Shown here in pieces: positions 1 through 9,721 of a stretch of 36,947 bases of DNA; position 1 is the stretch's first letter; the number at the start of each line of letters is the position of its first letter. The translations under genes were made by a program, and so were the position numbers. The notes under the pieces were generated by a model. That model was not told the DNA's origin. It made no database searches and saw only the letters and a list, made by a program, of their open reading frames with translations. This DNA comes from Hyaloscypha bicolor E (Eukaryota > Ascomycota > Leotiomycetes > Helotiales > Hyaloscyphaceae). The stretch lies in the NCBI RefSeq assembly GCF_002865645.1, contig NW_020194512.1:615950-652896 (forward strand), read 5' to 3'.

Positions 1-2707
1 CTACCGTCTCGGACCTGCCCTACCATGGCCAGGCATGCGGCACGACTGGACTCGACCAAGGGCAAGTTTTGGTGAAGCAATCTGCGGTCAGTGACGATCC
101 TTCGGGAGGCGATAAAGGTGACCTTGTTCCGCCTTCTTTGTTTCGGTGCAAGCTCACAACGGCTCTCCAAGGAACTTGAGGGGACCCCGGGCCAGTAAGG
201 GGGCAAGCTGACTAACGCTACCATGGCCTGTGGTGCCCCACCAGTGGGTTGGGTGCCACCCTTGCCCTAACCGCTAAGTTTTGCTCCCCGGAGGTTAGCA
301 GCTGGGGTTCCTTGGCGCGAATAAACCCCTTGGTGCCACCTTCCAAAGCAAGACCCAAAAGATAAGGAAGGAGGTTTTAAGGAGTGGGGTACCACTTTTC
401 TGGAAAAACCTCTTTCAACTGACCCAACTCTTACTCCGAAGAGGTGGCATTTGCCTCTAATAGTGATTTCTAATTGCCGAGTATACTAGTCTTTTCCAGA
501 ATTCTGCAACACGGGCGGCAAACCCAGTAGAACGGGTCAATCGTCTCCGGGCGTGGGATATTTGTCAGCAGATTCCATCAATCGAACCATTAACAAAAAT
601 CTACAGGACCGAATGCCAAGAATGCCTAATGCCATTTTCCTTCCCGGATTGTGATTTCGGAGGCACAATAATGTGCAACGCAATGGTTTCCCTTTACGTA
701 CTTCCAACGTTACAGGCCGATTGGATAAAGCGACAAGTCTCGAGACAATCCGCGCTGAGTGACCGGCCGCGGTCCTACGCATCGCTACAAGGCAAGGAGA
801 ATCTTGCGTACAGTTGAAAAATAGAGGTAAATTAGTTTTTGCATATCAAACTAATAAGTATAGGGGCAGTGGGGGTTGACGTGCTACGGAGGAACATGCG
901 ATCAGCTGCCAAGGAAAGGAGGAGATGAGCGTGGGTTGCCTAGTGTACCTCACCTTTGGGGGCAGGGGGGGGGGGGGGGGGGAGTTCCAAGACTGAGTAA
1001 TATTGGATCAGAAATAAGGCGGGTGGAACTCTATCAAAAGTCCGCTTAATGCACAATTTTATTGCAGCCAGATAATTCGTGTTGCACTCCGGTTCAGAGT
1101 ACTCCTTAGGCCAACGGGATTTCTTAAGGGCTGGGACCCATTTTATTAGCTCTTCGGCCTGAAGGGTGCTGCCGAGGAGAAACTGGCGTATGGCAAGGTC
1201 GCACCAGCTTGAGCGACAACTTGCATCTTGCATCACCGGTCCTCAATACTCCATTCACGTTCTTTTCAATCTGCAATAATGGCTATAGCCTCAAAACTTG
1301 ATCAAATCAGGTATAACTCGATCGAGAAAGGATTAGGTGCCTTCCCTCGTCTCTTTGAATCTACACGTTCTGATCTTGGTATCGCATTATCGTCCGGTAC
1401 TATCCAAATTGTCTTTGCAACGGCTGCTACCCCAGGTACAGCTCAACTTCTTCTAACTAGCTTCCTTATTAACGTACATAGTTATCAAAAACTTGGTACT
1501 CGGCCTCATCCAAGCTTTGCGGATCAAACTAGCTGCTCGTACCCTCCCTTCCCGAATAACTAACATAACTGCCTCTGGTAATCTTGCTATGCTATACGGG
1601 CGCGTAAATTCGAACTAGTTAGAGATTGCATTAGCTATCCCTCTAGTAGAGTAAATTATCACGAATAAACCCAATATATTAACCTAAAATAACCCAAATA
1701 TCTGGCATGCAGTATTTGAGTTAGTCGCGCAAACAAATCTCGCCACGCCTTTAATTGTCTTCGAGAACGCCGTTTTCGGTACGCTACTATAATTCAGCTT
1801 AGACTCTCAGAGGGGGGTTAAGCAAACACGCCCCGGCCCGACTTCTTAGATTCGGGCAACCGATGCTGAGGCACAACAGGCAGTGGGAAGCAGCGTTTGA
1901 TGCACGTGATGCAGCCACCACACCACCGCCACCGCCCTCAAATTATGCACTAACTGGCCGTGGGATCTTGAGCCTCAAGGAATCGATTTCTCAGAAAATA
2001 AATTTTCTGGTAAACTAGACTGGAGAGTAGTAGACGAGGATCAGTAACTGGAAGAAACGACGGAGAAGAGCGCTAGAGAACTGGACCTGCTGATGTACAG
2101 TACTGGTGTAGACCTCGACGACATCAAAACCTTGACTCATTCGAGAATATTGTATATTTCGTTCAAAATCGGTTGTTATTTAATGGTGTTTAATGTCAAA
2201 GACTTGATATTTTAGGAGATTCCAGGCACAGGTGCGCATTACACATATAAACACTCTCATATGCAGAAAAAGGAGTTTCGTCTCATCACAGCCCATTTCA
2301 CATTCCAAACTCCATTGAAATTGAACCGAGGTAATGACTTGTCAACCTCAATTTCCTCCAATCGTGTCTTAGGTCTTTTCAACTACTAAGCAAGACATCT
2401 TGCATTTAACGGCGTTCTCAATGAGGTTCAACGTTCTACACGTTTCTATTGATGTACACTCACTTTTTAGCGTCGTCGTCATTGGATGCGGAAGAGGAGA
2501 TGCCGCTCCTTGTTACTTTAAGCGATCGATTCAGGGGCAAGCTAAGCGAAAATGCGGGGTCCAATCAGTCATAATCTCACGTCGGGAAAACTCCCCCCTC
2601 TTCCCATTTTGCCAGTAGCCATACGTCGTAATAATATAACCGGCGGAACGGGGTCCTCCGAGTATCACACAAGGCTGATTCTTGGCCTGAATCTATTGAG
2701 CTTTCGC
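1..2707. other. Ordinary-composition region without a supportable gene
   Basis: This stretch has mixed base composition, unlike the RIP-type block further on. Open frames in it are short (at most about 111 codons, for example 1228-1563 on + and 940-1236 on -). They have no recognisable domain, no convincing start context and no intron-joined continuation that I could find. The segment around 205-335 is rich in short GGTGCCACC / TGGGG words that could form local hairpins. An 18-base G run lies at 965-982. It could be intergenic DNA, decayed gene remnants or an unannotated non-coding transcript. I see no tRNA or rRNA signature. Confidence 0.5.
965..982 (+). repeat. Poly-G homopolymer (18 G)
   Basis: An uninterrupted run of 18 G residues follows another G-rich word (GGGGGCAG). 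It is a simple-sequence tract. Its exact length is unreliable because such tracts are prone to sequencing and replication slippage. It falls inside a short minus-strand open frame, where it reads as a proline run; that frame is otherwise unconvincing. Confidence 0.9.
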
Positions 2708-2809
2708 AGTGCTTATATTCGATGATTTTTCCTGAACCCCTCCTGTTTCTCACCACCCAGCTTCCACTCTTGTTTTTCCAATCCCACGAGCCTCTTATCT
2801 TCAATCAAC
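2708..2809 (+). promoter_or_regulatory. Probable core promoter / 5' leader of the esterase gene
   Basis: The roughly 100 bases before the esterase ATG are strongly pyrimidine-rich (runs such as CCCCTCCTGTTTCTCACCACC and CTTCCACTCTTG), as is common near fungal transcription starts. A TTATATTCG word at about 2711-2719 could serve as a weak TATA element. The start codon sits in TCAATCAACATG, with an A at -3, a good filamentous-fungal initiation context. The promoter itself is inferred from composition and position only. Confidence 0.45.
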
Positions 2810-3712
2810 ATGATTCAAGTTCAATTCTTTCTTGGTGTTTTCTTCCCTCCACTTGCCTTCCTCTCTCTACCATCTCCAGCACTCAGTGCAGCCGGCTCTC
2901 TCGTCCAAATTAAAGACTTCGGCACCAACCCCACAAACGTAGGCTTCTACCTTTACGTCCCATCGAAACTCCAAGCCAAGCCCCCAATCCTCGTAAATCC
3001 ACATTGGTGCCATGGCACCGCACAAGACTGCTTTAAAGGGACGCAACTCGCGACTCTGGCCGATACTCATGGCTACATCATGATCTTCCCAGACTCGCCA
3101 AACACGGCCGACAAATGCTGGGACGTCTCCTCGAACCAGACACTCACCCATAACGGTGGAGGCGATAGTCTAGGAATAGTCAGCATGGTGAAGTGGACAC
3201 TTGCAAAGTACAACGGGGACCCGAGCCGTGTTTTCTCGATGGGAACTTCGTCTGGAGCAATGATGACAAATGTCCTCCTGGGCTCTTATCCCGATGTCTT
3301 TGCAGCTGGTTCAGCCTGGGCTGGTGTAGCGTTTGGCTGTTTCGCAGGAAATGGCTTCGATGTTTGGTCCGATCCTTGCGCCACCGGGAAAATCATCAAA
3401 ACTGGGTCCGAGTGGAAAACCATCCTGGACTCCACGTATCCTGGCTTCAAGGGCTGCCGACCGAAGATTCAAGTCTTCCATGGAACGGCAGACACAACAC
3501 TTTATCCTCAGAATCTTCAAGAGGAGATAAAAGAGTGGACTGCTGTTCTAGGATTACCGAGCACGCCTGCTAGCATATTGGCGGATCATTACGAGAAGGG
3601 CTGGACAACATATGTTTATGGGGACAGGTTTCAAGCTACGAGTGCCCAGGGGGTGACGCATAATATTCAGACGAACGAGACGGTCGTGTTGAACTGGTTC
3701 GGTTTGAATTGA
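2810..3712 (+). CDS. Secreted CE1-family esterase (acetylxylan / feruloyl esterase, PHB-depolymerase-like)
   Basis: Encodes 300 residues in one exon. Residues 1 to about 27 form a signal peptide: a short polar start, a hydrophobic core of F/L/V, then P-A-L-S-A with likely cleavage near A27 or A28. The mature part has the alpha/beta-hydrolase order of fungal CE1 enzymes: NPHWCHGTAQ (64-73), a GTSSG nucleophile elbow with Ser147, HGTAD with Asp228, and GVTH with His284, giving a complete Ser-Asp-His triad. Six cysteines (67, 74, 103, 177, 190, 216) suit disulfides in a secreted protein. N109 and N289 are N-glycosylation sequons. There is no linker or CBM1, so this is a bare catalytic domain of normal family length. 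Family knowledge places it in hydrolysis of acetyl or feruloyl esters on plant cell-wall xylan outside the cell; which ester it prefers cannot be read from sequence. It shows no RIP damage and stands alone, about 0.7 kb from a DNA transposon and 4.7 kb from the AT-rich block. Confidence 0.9.
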   Translation: MIQVQFFLGVFFPPLAFLSLPSPALSAAGSLVQIKDFGTNPTNVGFYLYVPSKLQAKPPILVNPHWCHGTAQDCFKGTQLATLADTHGYIMIFPDSPNTADKCWDVSSNQTLTHNGGGDSLGIVSMVKWTLAKYNGDPSRVFSMGTSSGAMMTNVLLGSYPDVFAAGSAWAGVAFGCFAGNGFDVWSDPCATGKIIKTGSEWKTILDSTYPGFKGCRPKIQVFHGTADTTLYPQNLQEEIKEWTAVLGLPSTPASILADHYEKGWTTYVYGDRFQATSAQGVTHNIQTNETVVLNWFGLN

Positions 3713-4409
3713 CTTGTAGTAGGAGTAGGTAGTTTAAAATCAGAACAAAAATGAAGGGGCTACAACTTTACTCATGTGATCTAGGGCCGCTTCTGCCTAG
3801 CATGGGCAGCACCCTGCCTGTGGACGCTATACACTAAGCGAGAAACGGGATATTCGCCTGCCTTTGGATGCATTCCCTTCCTCTAAAGTCTCAGATGACA
3901 ATTGAGCTCAACAAAGCCAATTTCCGTCTTTGGACCTGAGCAGTCGCTGCTCTAATCTGAGTTAAGCCCTGAGTTCTGAGTGCGCTAGTGAGTCAGTTAG
4001 ATCACGATTAGAGGGGGACCCCTTTCTAGCTCCCTCGAGAATCGGTTACAGTTTCCATATCATTTGTATATAAAATTTTGCAGACCTTATTGCCTGTAAT
4101 ATAGCTACTTCTCTAAGCCTATTAAGAGATCGTGACAGTGACCGTTCTCGGTCCCCTGTTACGTTTATTATGGGTCCTTGCCGGAGCCAATTTAGGTCCC
4201 CTTTTTAACCGAAAATTCGCAGAGAAGCGTCGCTTAATGCTCTCGAAACTTCCCCTCAACTCTCTCCAAACAACCCAACTCGTATACAAGTGTACGACTT
4301 CAATTTTTCTAAGAGCTTCAACTAACTTAGATGCTATAAGAATTCGCGTGCGACAAGTGATTTTACATAGTTGTTTAAAAAGGTACAAAAAACGGCACTA
4401 CGAAATTTT
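3713..4409. other. Esterase 3' flank, no further gene seen
   Basis: The sequence after the esterase stop includes AAAATCAGAACAAAAATG, which may hold the 3' untranslated end, but no clear polyadenylation hexamer stands out. From about 4040 the composition becomes more AT-rich. Opposed open frames at 4122-4431 overlap each other, have no recognisable content and run to or into the transposon end at 4410, so I do not call either of them. Confidence 0.5.
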
Positions 4410-4427
4410 CAGGCTCGGCAACGATTG
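4410..4427 (+). repeat. Left terminal inverted repeat of the 1.0-kb transposon
   Basis: Eighteen bases that pair perfectly with 5410-5427 in inverse orientation. Confidence 0.85.
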
Positions 4428-4433
4428 CTGAGC

Positions 4434-4500
4434 AATCGATTAGTAATCGATTGTGTGCACTATTGATTAGCTATCGATTGTAATCGATTGGTAATCGATT
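4434..4500. repeat. Subterminal AATCGATT repeat cluster
   Basis: Four AATCGATT palindromes and one ATCGATT lie within 67 bases just inside the left terminal repeat. The spacing is irregular (about 11, 28, 9 and 11 bases). This is a plausible binding array for a transposase supplied in trans; the role is inferred. Confidence 0.7.
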
Positions 4501-5409
4501 ACTAAACGATTATTACCCCGCACCCCACGAAAGCTAAGCACTAAATTTTTAGTACCTATAGCCTATAATTTAGCGACCGTGGCCCTAAAATTTAGCGATA
4601 AGCAGCCTATAATTATAGGGCTCCCTTTTCCTCGCGATTGACAAGCCTCGAAGCTCACTTCTCACTTTCTCTCTCCACTTATTGCTTTTTACTTTTGTAT
4701 ACTCGCCCTCTTAACCCCTCCCCTATTAAAAGTTGCCAAGCTTATAGGCCCAAGGCAGCTAGCGTATGGGAGGGCTAGTGGGAGACTAGTAGATTTGTAC
4801 TATTAAGGGGCCTTTCCCCGCCTTTAATAATGAGAACCAAGGCTTTTAACTACTTGAATTTAATATTCCCTAATCCCCCCTTTTACTTTTATACTTTTAT
4901 ATATAGAGAGAGAGTAAATATTTTAGGTAATAGTAAATACTGAGAGAAAAGGAAGGAGGGGCAGTAATATGTAAGCGCGGCCGATTTTTGGTAGGGTAAA
5001 TCGTGACAGACCCCCTTACTAGTATGGACTATATCTTACCGGATACAGGAATAGCTATTAATATCATTTTAATAGTACTAATGAGCGATAAGCCAGAAGG
5101 AGTCTTTTCAGGGGCTTGTTGTACGGTAAGCTACCTAGAATAGGGGGCAGCTTGAAGCCGAGACAAGATGCAGGAGTACCTTAAGTACTAGAAAAGGAGC
5201 AGAGTTCTAGATACTTTCTTTAATAAAGTAAATAAGAGAGAGCCTTACCTTTATTATATATAGTATAGTACTCTACTAAACTCCTGGATCTTCTGGCATT
5301 AGAAAAGGGGTAAAATCAGACGTATGTAGGGATTAGCTCGCTAAATAATCGATTGCACTATTGATACCTTATGATTGTGGCATCAATTGTTATCGATAGT
5401 GCAAAACGC

Positions 5410-5427
5410 CAATCGTTGCCGAGCCTG
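5410..5427 (-). repeat. Right terminal inverted repeat of the 1.0-kb transposon
   Basis: Perfect inverse match to 4410-4427. It is followed immediately by CTACGAA, which also occurs near the left end. Confidence 0.85.
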
Positions 5428-5643
5428 CTACGAATCCTAGCGTCCGTTGATGTCTAGGCTCCTAGCTCCTTCTACATTCTACTATTTCATGTAAGGCGAG
5501 CCACAGTCTCCCCAGGAGCGAGTTGCAGTAAACAAGGGGAATACGATGCCCCGGTGCTGCCGTATAACAAAATACCGTACAGGATTAGGCCACATTGGCA
5601 CGCCTCCGCAGCTTAAGAAGAGCAGGCGTGCTTCGTGGACGTA

Positions 5644-5670
5644 TAGTTGGTCCGATCCAAAAGCGACAAA
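5644..5670 (+). repeat. Left terminal inverted repeat (Tc1/mariner-like)
   Basis: Matches the inverse of 6988-7014 at 25 of 27 positions. Both mismatches are T where the other end implies C. TA precedes it. Confidence 0.8.
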
Positions 5671-5798
5671 AAAAAATAAAAACCACCACAATACTAATTG
5701 ATATAAATCGTATTAATTAAAACTATACTATATACTATAGGAATTAATTCTATGTTCTCAAAATTATAATATCTTTATTATTAAGGAAGTTATAATGC

Positions 5799-5838
5799 AC
5801 GTGATTAAGCGAGCAAATATATTGGCGTTTTGTATGGT
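5799..5838 (+). repeat. 40-bp direct repeat, left copy (CACGTGA...GCGAGCAAATATATTGG)
   Basis: About 40 bases beginning with CACGTGA and ending with GGCGTTTTGTATG recur in the same orientation at 6761-6800. The last 28 bases are identical. The two copies bracket the broken gene inside the TIR element. Their class is unknown; they could be ends of a nested insertion. Confidence 0.75.
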
Positions 5839-5911
5839 CGTTTTTTTACTTTGGTTGTCACGTGACTGCCCCCTAAGTTGACCGCTCTTCTATAATTATA
5901 TTAATACCTCA

Positions 5912-6530
5912 ATAACCACAAACCCAATCAAGTGCCCCTTTTGCATACTTCCAATAGCTACCTCTGTGAGGCTTCAGAAACGCAAGCGAGCTAATTCGAC
6001 TCTTGATTCAATTACAGTTCTCACCATAGCTGAAGAAGCTGCAATCCAAGCATCTATTAACGAACGGCATGGGAAACCCTCTAATATAGAGGATAATTCT
6101 GATGAATCAGATATTGAATAAAGCAACGAAGCAGAGCTTGAAGATTCGGCTCTCTTTTGGGCTCAGCGAAAGCTTATTATTAGTGGTAATGAGACGATTA
6201 TTTTGGAGAAGCCTATATTCGCATAGCTAGAGCAAAGACTCACAGAACAGACTAGTAAGTTTCTTATTTTATTTTCTTATTTTTATATTATAATACAAGT
6301 ATACTAATATTATTTCTAGCTTCCCAGATGCCAAGATTAAGGTGGTGGAGGCACTTGAATCTTGTTCGATTGAGACTATACGGAGATTTTGCAACCGTAC
6401 GTTCTACTGGATGGATGCATATCGGAAGGGATTAAGTATTAAACAAGCTGCTTGGTGTATACGGAAGCAAAAACGCTATAGAACGATATCTAAAAAGGTA
6501 ATAGACGAATGGGATAATATGCAAAAGTAA
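5912..6530 (+). pseudogene. Broken two-exon transposon gene (transposase-like C-terminal part)
   Basis: Reading 5912-6254 and 6328-6530 as two exons gives a 181-codon frame. The 73-bp intron has GTAAGT at 6255, a TACTAAT branch-like word at about 6303 and a CAG acceptor at 6325-6327. The first exon has stops at 6119 (TAA) and 6224 (TAG), each one C-to-T change from CAA or CAG, and the apparent start is ATA at 5912, one G-to-A change from ATG. The N-terminal part has a C-P-F-C pair, a basic K-R-K-R patch and an acidic D-N-S-D-E-S-D stretch. The second exon (TIRRFCNRTF, YWMDAYRKGLSIKQAAW) recalls C-terminal tails of fungal DDE transposases, but that is recollection and not a proven match. Gene and element lie between matching inverted ends, so transposon origin is the best reading. 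I cannot name the family. Confidence 0.5.
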
Positions 6531-6760
6531 GGGAAAGAAGGTAGCTAAGTAATAAGTAATGTTTATGGATTTAGTTCAGCTAAAAGTTAGCTTGAAACCC
6601 ATATAATTAGGGCCCTACCATATATATAATATATATAATACCAGAAAAAGCTATATTTAGTATTTAGGAAGGTTAACTTAAGCTTATAGGACTTAATTAT
6701 TATTATTATATTAATAATAAGGCTGGTGAGATGCCGCGATCTCCCCCTAAAGTCCGGGAT

Positions 6761-6800
6761 CACGTGACCTTAGCGAGCAAATATATTGGCGTTTTGTATG
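6761..6800 (+). repeat. 40-bp direct repeat, right copy
   Basis: Same-orientation copy of 5799-5838. It also starts CACGTGA and differs only in the few bases after it. A shorter related word, GCACGTGATTGAGCTAGCC, occurs at about 9366-9384. Confidence 0.75.
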
Positions 6801-6987
6801 AGGAAAAATCAAAAAAGTAAAAAGGGTCCGTGCACTTTGAACCTCGATTATTAATGAACTACAAATTATATTAAAAATCTGATTAATAGGTATTTTTTGC
6901 CTCGTTCTACTCTATAATCGCATCACTTAGTATTAATTAATTAGGGTTGTGGTTAAAAAGTTATTATGGGCGTAAAAGAGCGACCGT

Positions 6988-7014
6988 TTTGTCGCTTTTG
7001 GATCGGACCGACTG
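6988..7014 (-). repeat. Right terminal inverted repeat (Tc1/mariner-like)
   Basis: Ends ...GGATCGGACCGACTG followed by TA. Read from outside it starts CAGT, the canonical terminus of the superfamily. Confidence 0.8.
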
Positions 7015-7151
7015 TATGCAGGCGGACGCACCTCGGCGATAGTGTATTAATTGAATAGAAGGCAGTTGGCTACTATATCTGCTAATCGCTATGAGATCCA
7101 GATAGCAACGATGCTGCATTAAGCAGGATTTATGAAAAAGTTTAGGAGGTT

Positions 7152-7457
7152 TATGCAAATTCTAGCAAGGCAGAATTATACCGACGTTGGCACCTAAACA
7201 GTACTGGAGAAGGATCATCTGGGTTAAAGGAGAGACATACAGCGGTGATGCCGCGTCAAGTGGCTTTGGGAGATTCATACAGATTCTAGCAAGGCAGAAT
7301 TGAACCGACGTTTGGCACCAAAACTATACTAGCGAAGGATCAGCTGGGTAAGGGAGAGATATGCAGCGGCGATGCCGCGTCAAGTGACTTTGAAAGGCAG
7401 ATATTAACACCGATACTCAAACGGTACTGGCAAAAGGAGTAAAGGATCAGCTGGGGT
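7152..7457 (+). repeat. Tandem repeat, about 124-bp unit, 2.5 copies
   Basis: Unit 1 (7152-7275) and unit 2 (7276-7399) share TTCTAGCAAGGCAGAATT, CCGACGTT(T)GGCACC, AAGGATCA(T/G)CTGGG, GGAGAGA and GATGCCGCGTCAAGTG in the same order. A third, shorter unit (about 7396-7457) keeps GGCAGA, GTACTGGC and AAGGATCAGCTGGG. Differences between units are scattered, including transitions and one-base gaps, so the array is old. No coding frame spans it. It lies just outside the right end of the TIR element, and its origin is unknown. Confidence 0.8.
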
Positions 7458-8410
7458 TGCATTTAGAGATACAGTAGAGATTCATGCATCTGTGATACGG
7501 CACTCAGAAGGGTCAAAGAATGCCCAGCGGCACTTAGCGCTGAGGCAGGCCTGATGTACGTGAATGTAATGCTCGCCCGATCCCAGGAGGGTTGAGCCGC
7601 TCTCCTCACTCACCTCCATACAATGCAAGAGCTTCCGTATTCAGGCTGTAGTGACCCCGTGACACGCACACGCTGGACGGATTGAATAGGCTCCTTCCAG
7701 CTGAACTCTCAGCCAGTCCCAACACGGGAGCGTGGTACGGTCGAGGGAAGCGACATTCAAAGCGAGAAATCAAATACATGGTAAAACACCACCAAATTAA
7801 CTAGGGCGTTGACATCGGAAAGACAAGATGTGAAAGGTAGAAACAATTGGTATATTATACTACAAAGCACTAATTAGTAGAAAGCTAGCATATCGGCCAC
7901 ATCCCTCTCCAGTATATGTCTCGTATGCTAAACCGGGCAAGCCTCTTCCATTTCCCATGAATACTACTCAAGGGATAACTAATATTCGATGTTTTTTCTT
8001 AAGTGTTACAGGGTCTGTCTTCAGTACGGTATTAAGGCGGAGAAAAGGGCCGGCTAGTGGGCTTCGCAAGAGATCGGTCTGAAGTTTATCAATTTAATCT
8101 ACGTCGATGCAAGCGGCCGTCAGCATACCCTTAGCCTAGCTTCTGAGGTGTACTTACTCGGAGGGTGGCGTATTTGGTTTCTTATTACGCAAGCTCCACC
8201 GTGCGCCAGTTTGTCCATTTGATTCCGAAAATGTCTTTGACACTCTTCGTGACACAAGCTTCTTCCGCATATGACTGCTCCACTATCGATGTTTTGGTTT
8301 ATACTACTGAAGTGCGTTGACTAGCACTGGGAGACAATTCGCGATAAAAGCTTCATAACTGTAGATAGTGTACTGCTTATTAAGGGTTAATAAGAAGACC
8401 GACTTCTGGG
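7458..8410. other. Ordinary-composition region, no gene seen
   Basis: This stretch has mixed composition with CA and TG present at normal density, so it has not been heavily RIP-mutated. I found no frame long enough, and no joined exons convincing enough, to call. Near its right edge, at about 8378-8398, CTTATTAAGGGTTAATAAG forms a short perfect hairpin. The composition changes abruptly a few bases later. Confidence 0.5.
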
Positions 8411-9317
8411 ATATACTTTTTAGTAAATATTGTTTTTTATTTAGCTTTTTTTCTAGCTACTTTCAATTAATATATTAACTTTATTAAAAAGCTTTTTAAT
8501 AAAGCGGCTATTTATTATTTAATTATATTTAGACTTCTAATATTACTAAATAAAAACAAATATATAATAGTTATATAAACTCTATTCTTTTAATAATATA
8601 ATTAAGCTAAAAATCAGGCAGTTTAGAGAACCTAATAAATAATTATTTAGCCTTAAAAGAAAAAGAAATAGTAAATAAACCTTAATAAATATAAGGTAAT
8701 AATTAGAAAATATTAGATAAAAAAGAAGCTATTAAACTATTTCAAATAATTATAAGTTATACTAATATAGCCTTATATAGAATTTCTGAAATTTAGAATA
8801 TTATATAAATAGATATAGACTAAAAAACTATTAAATAATAACTATAACTTTATAAACTTATATTAAAAGACTAGAAATACTTAATTAGATTATTTTATTT
8901 TATTATAAATAGTTTTCTATTATAGGCAAATAACTATTATTTATATTTTATATAAAAATAAAAATAAAAACTAGAATAATAAAATAGTAATTTTATATAG
9001 AATTAAATATATAATTATTTATAGAAACTTTTAGAAAAATACTTAATTTAATATAACTAATATAATTATAAATATAATATTTAAATAAAAAAGTAATAAA
9101 TTCTTTTTTATTTAAATATTTAGTATTTTATATATCTTTTATTTCTTTATTTAAATAAATCCGCTAAATAGATTTCCTTATATTTTATATTACTAAACCT
9201 TAAACCTATATTTTAGTTAGTATATTAAATAAATAGAATAGAATAGAATAACGGCTATTACTCTTATTTTATTTAAGCTAAAAACCCGTTACTTTTATTT
9301 TATTCATATATTATTCC

Positions 9318-9345
9318 AGTTATTCATAAATAATTATGAATAACT
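9318..9345. repeat. Palindrome, 12-bp arms
   Basis: AGTTATTCATAA (9318-9329) pairs with TTATGAATAACT (9334-9345) across four bases. It is followed at once by TGAATAACGCACGTG, so it may mark the end of a small inverted-repeat element. Confidence 0.7.
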
Positions 9346-9721
9346 TGAATAACGCACGTGATCTATGCACGTGATTGAGCTAGCCTAATAGAGTAAGGCT
9401 TTCGGGGGGCCCGCACCTAGTACTACCTCTCTATCTAACCAGGTAGTAGTGGCACTTGGTAAGCGAATCGAAATTTAGTAATAATTAGTTTATTTATTAT
9501 AGAAAATCTATATTTAAATAGCCTTATAAGTATTAGCTTAGCTTATATAAGGCTGCTTAATAAATATCTTAGTTCTTTTCTTTAAATTCAAATATATGTC
9601 AATTTACTATAATTAATTGACTTCCACGTGACTTTTATATAGTTATTCATAATTATTCATATTATTTATAAATAATTATTCTATTTTACTCAAATTATTT
9701 AAGATATTCGTTACTCTTATT

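Larger units (their letters stand above)
4410..5427. mobile_element. Non-autonomous DNA transposon with 18-bp terminal inverted repeats
   Basis: The left end CAGGCTCGGCAACGATTG (4410-4427) is the exact reverse complement of CAATCGTTGCCGAGCCTG (5410-5427), defining an element of about 1018 bp. Just inside the left end is a cluster of AATCGATT words (4434, 4445, 4482, 4493, plus ATCGATT at 4473), with another AATCGATT at 5347 near the right end. Such subterminal repeats are typical of transposase-binding regions in hAT- and Mutator-like elements. No transposase frame is present inside, so it would depend on a partner in trans. CTACGAA occurs directly after the right end and also 5 bases before the left end, which may be a remnant of a target duplication, but the offset leaves the superfamily open. 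Confidence 0.75.
5642..7016 (+). mobile_element. Tc1/mariner-like DNA transposon with TA target duplication
   Basis: Inverted repeats of 27 bp lie at 5644-5670 and 6988-7014. They differ at two positions, both C in the right copy and T in the left, as expected of RIP-type C-to-T change. The intact right end reads CAGTCGGTCCGATCC from outside in, and each end is flanked by TA (5642-5643 and 7015-7016). A TA duplication plus CAGT ends is the hallmark of the Tc1/mariner/pogo superfamily. The element is 1371 bp and holds one damaged two-exon gene (5912-6530) flanked by 40-bp direct repeats. That gene is too short to be a full transposase, so the copy is probably a deletion derivative or carries a foreign insert. 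Confidence 0.75.

Noticed and set aside
537..817. Overlapping open frames on both strands (537-782 minus, 629-817 plus)
   Set aside because: They are short, mutually overlapping and have no recognisable domain or exon joins. Frames of this size are expected by chance in DNA of this composition.
940..1236. 98-codon minus-strand frame with a proline run
   Set aside because: The proline run comes solely from the poly-G tract at 965-982, and the remaining residues match nothing known to me.
1228..1563. 111-codon + strand frame
   Set aside because: No family resemblance, no convincing continuation and low-information composition. It could be a gene relic, but the sequence gives no positive support.
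2867..3573. Several open frames on both strands within the esterase gene
   Set aside because: They are shadows of the esterase coding sequence, which has a complete catalytic triad and a signal peptide.
4122..4431. Two opposed frames of 88 and 99 codons
   Set aside because: They overlap on opposite strands and the + strand one runs across the transposon end. Neither has recognisable content.
8378..8398. TTAAGGGTTAA as a telomere-like repeat
   Set aside because: A single occurrence within a short hairpin. There is no tandem TTAGGG array.
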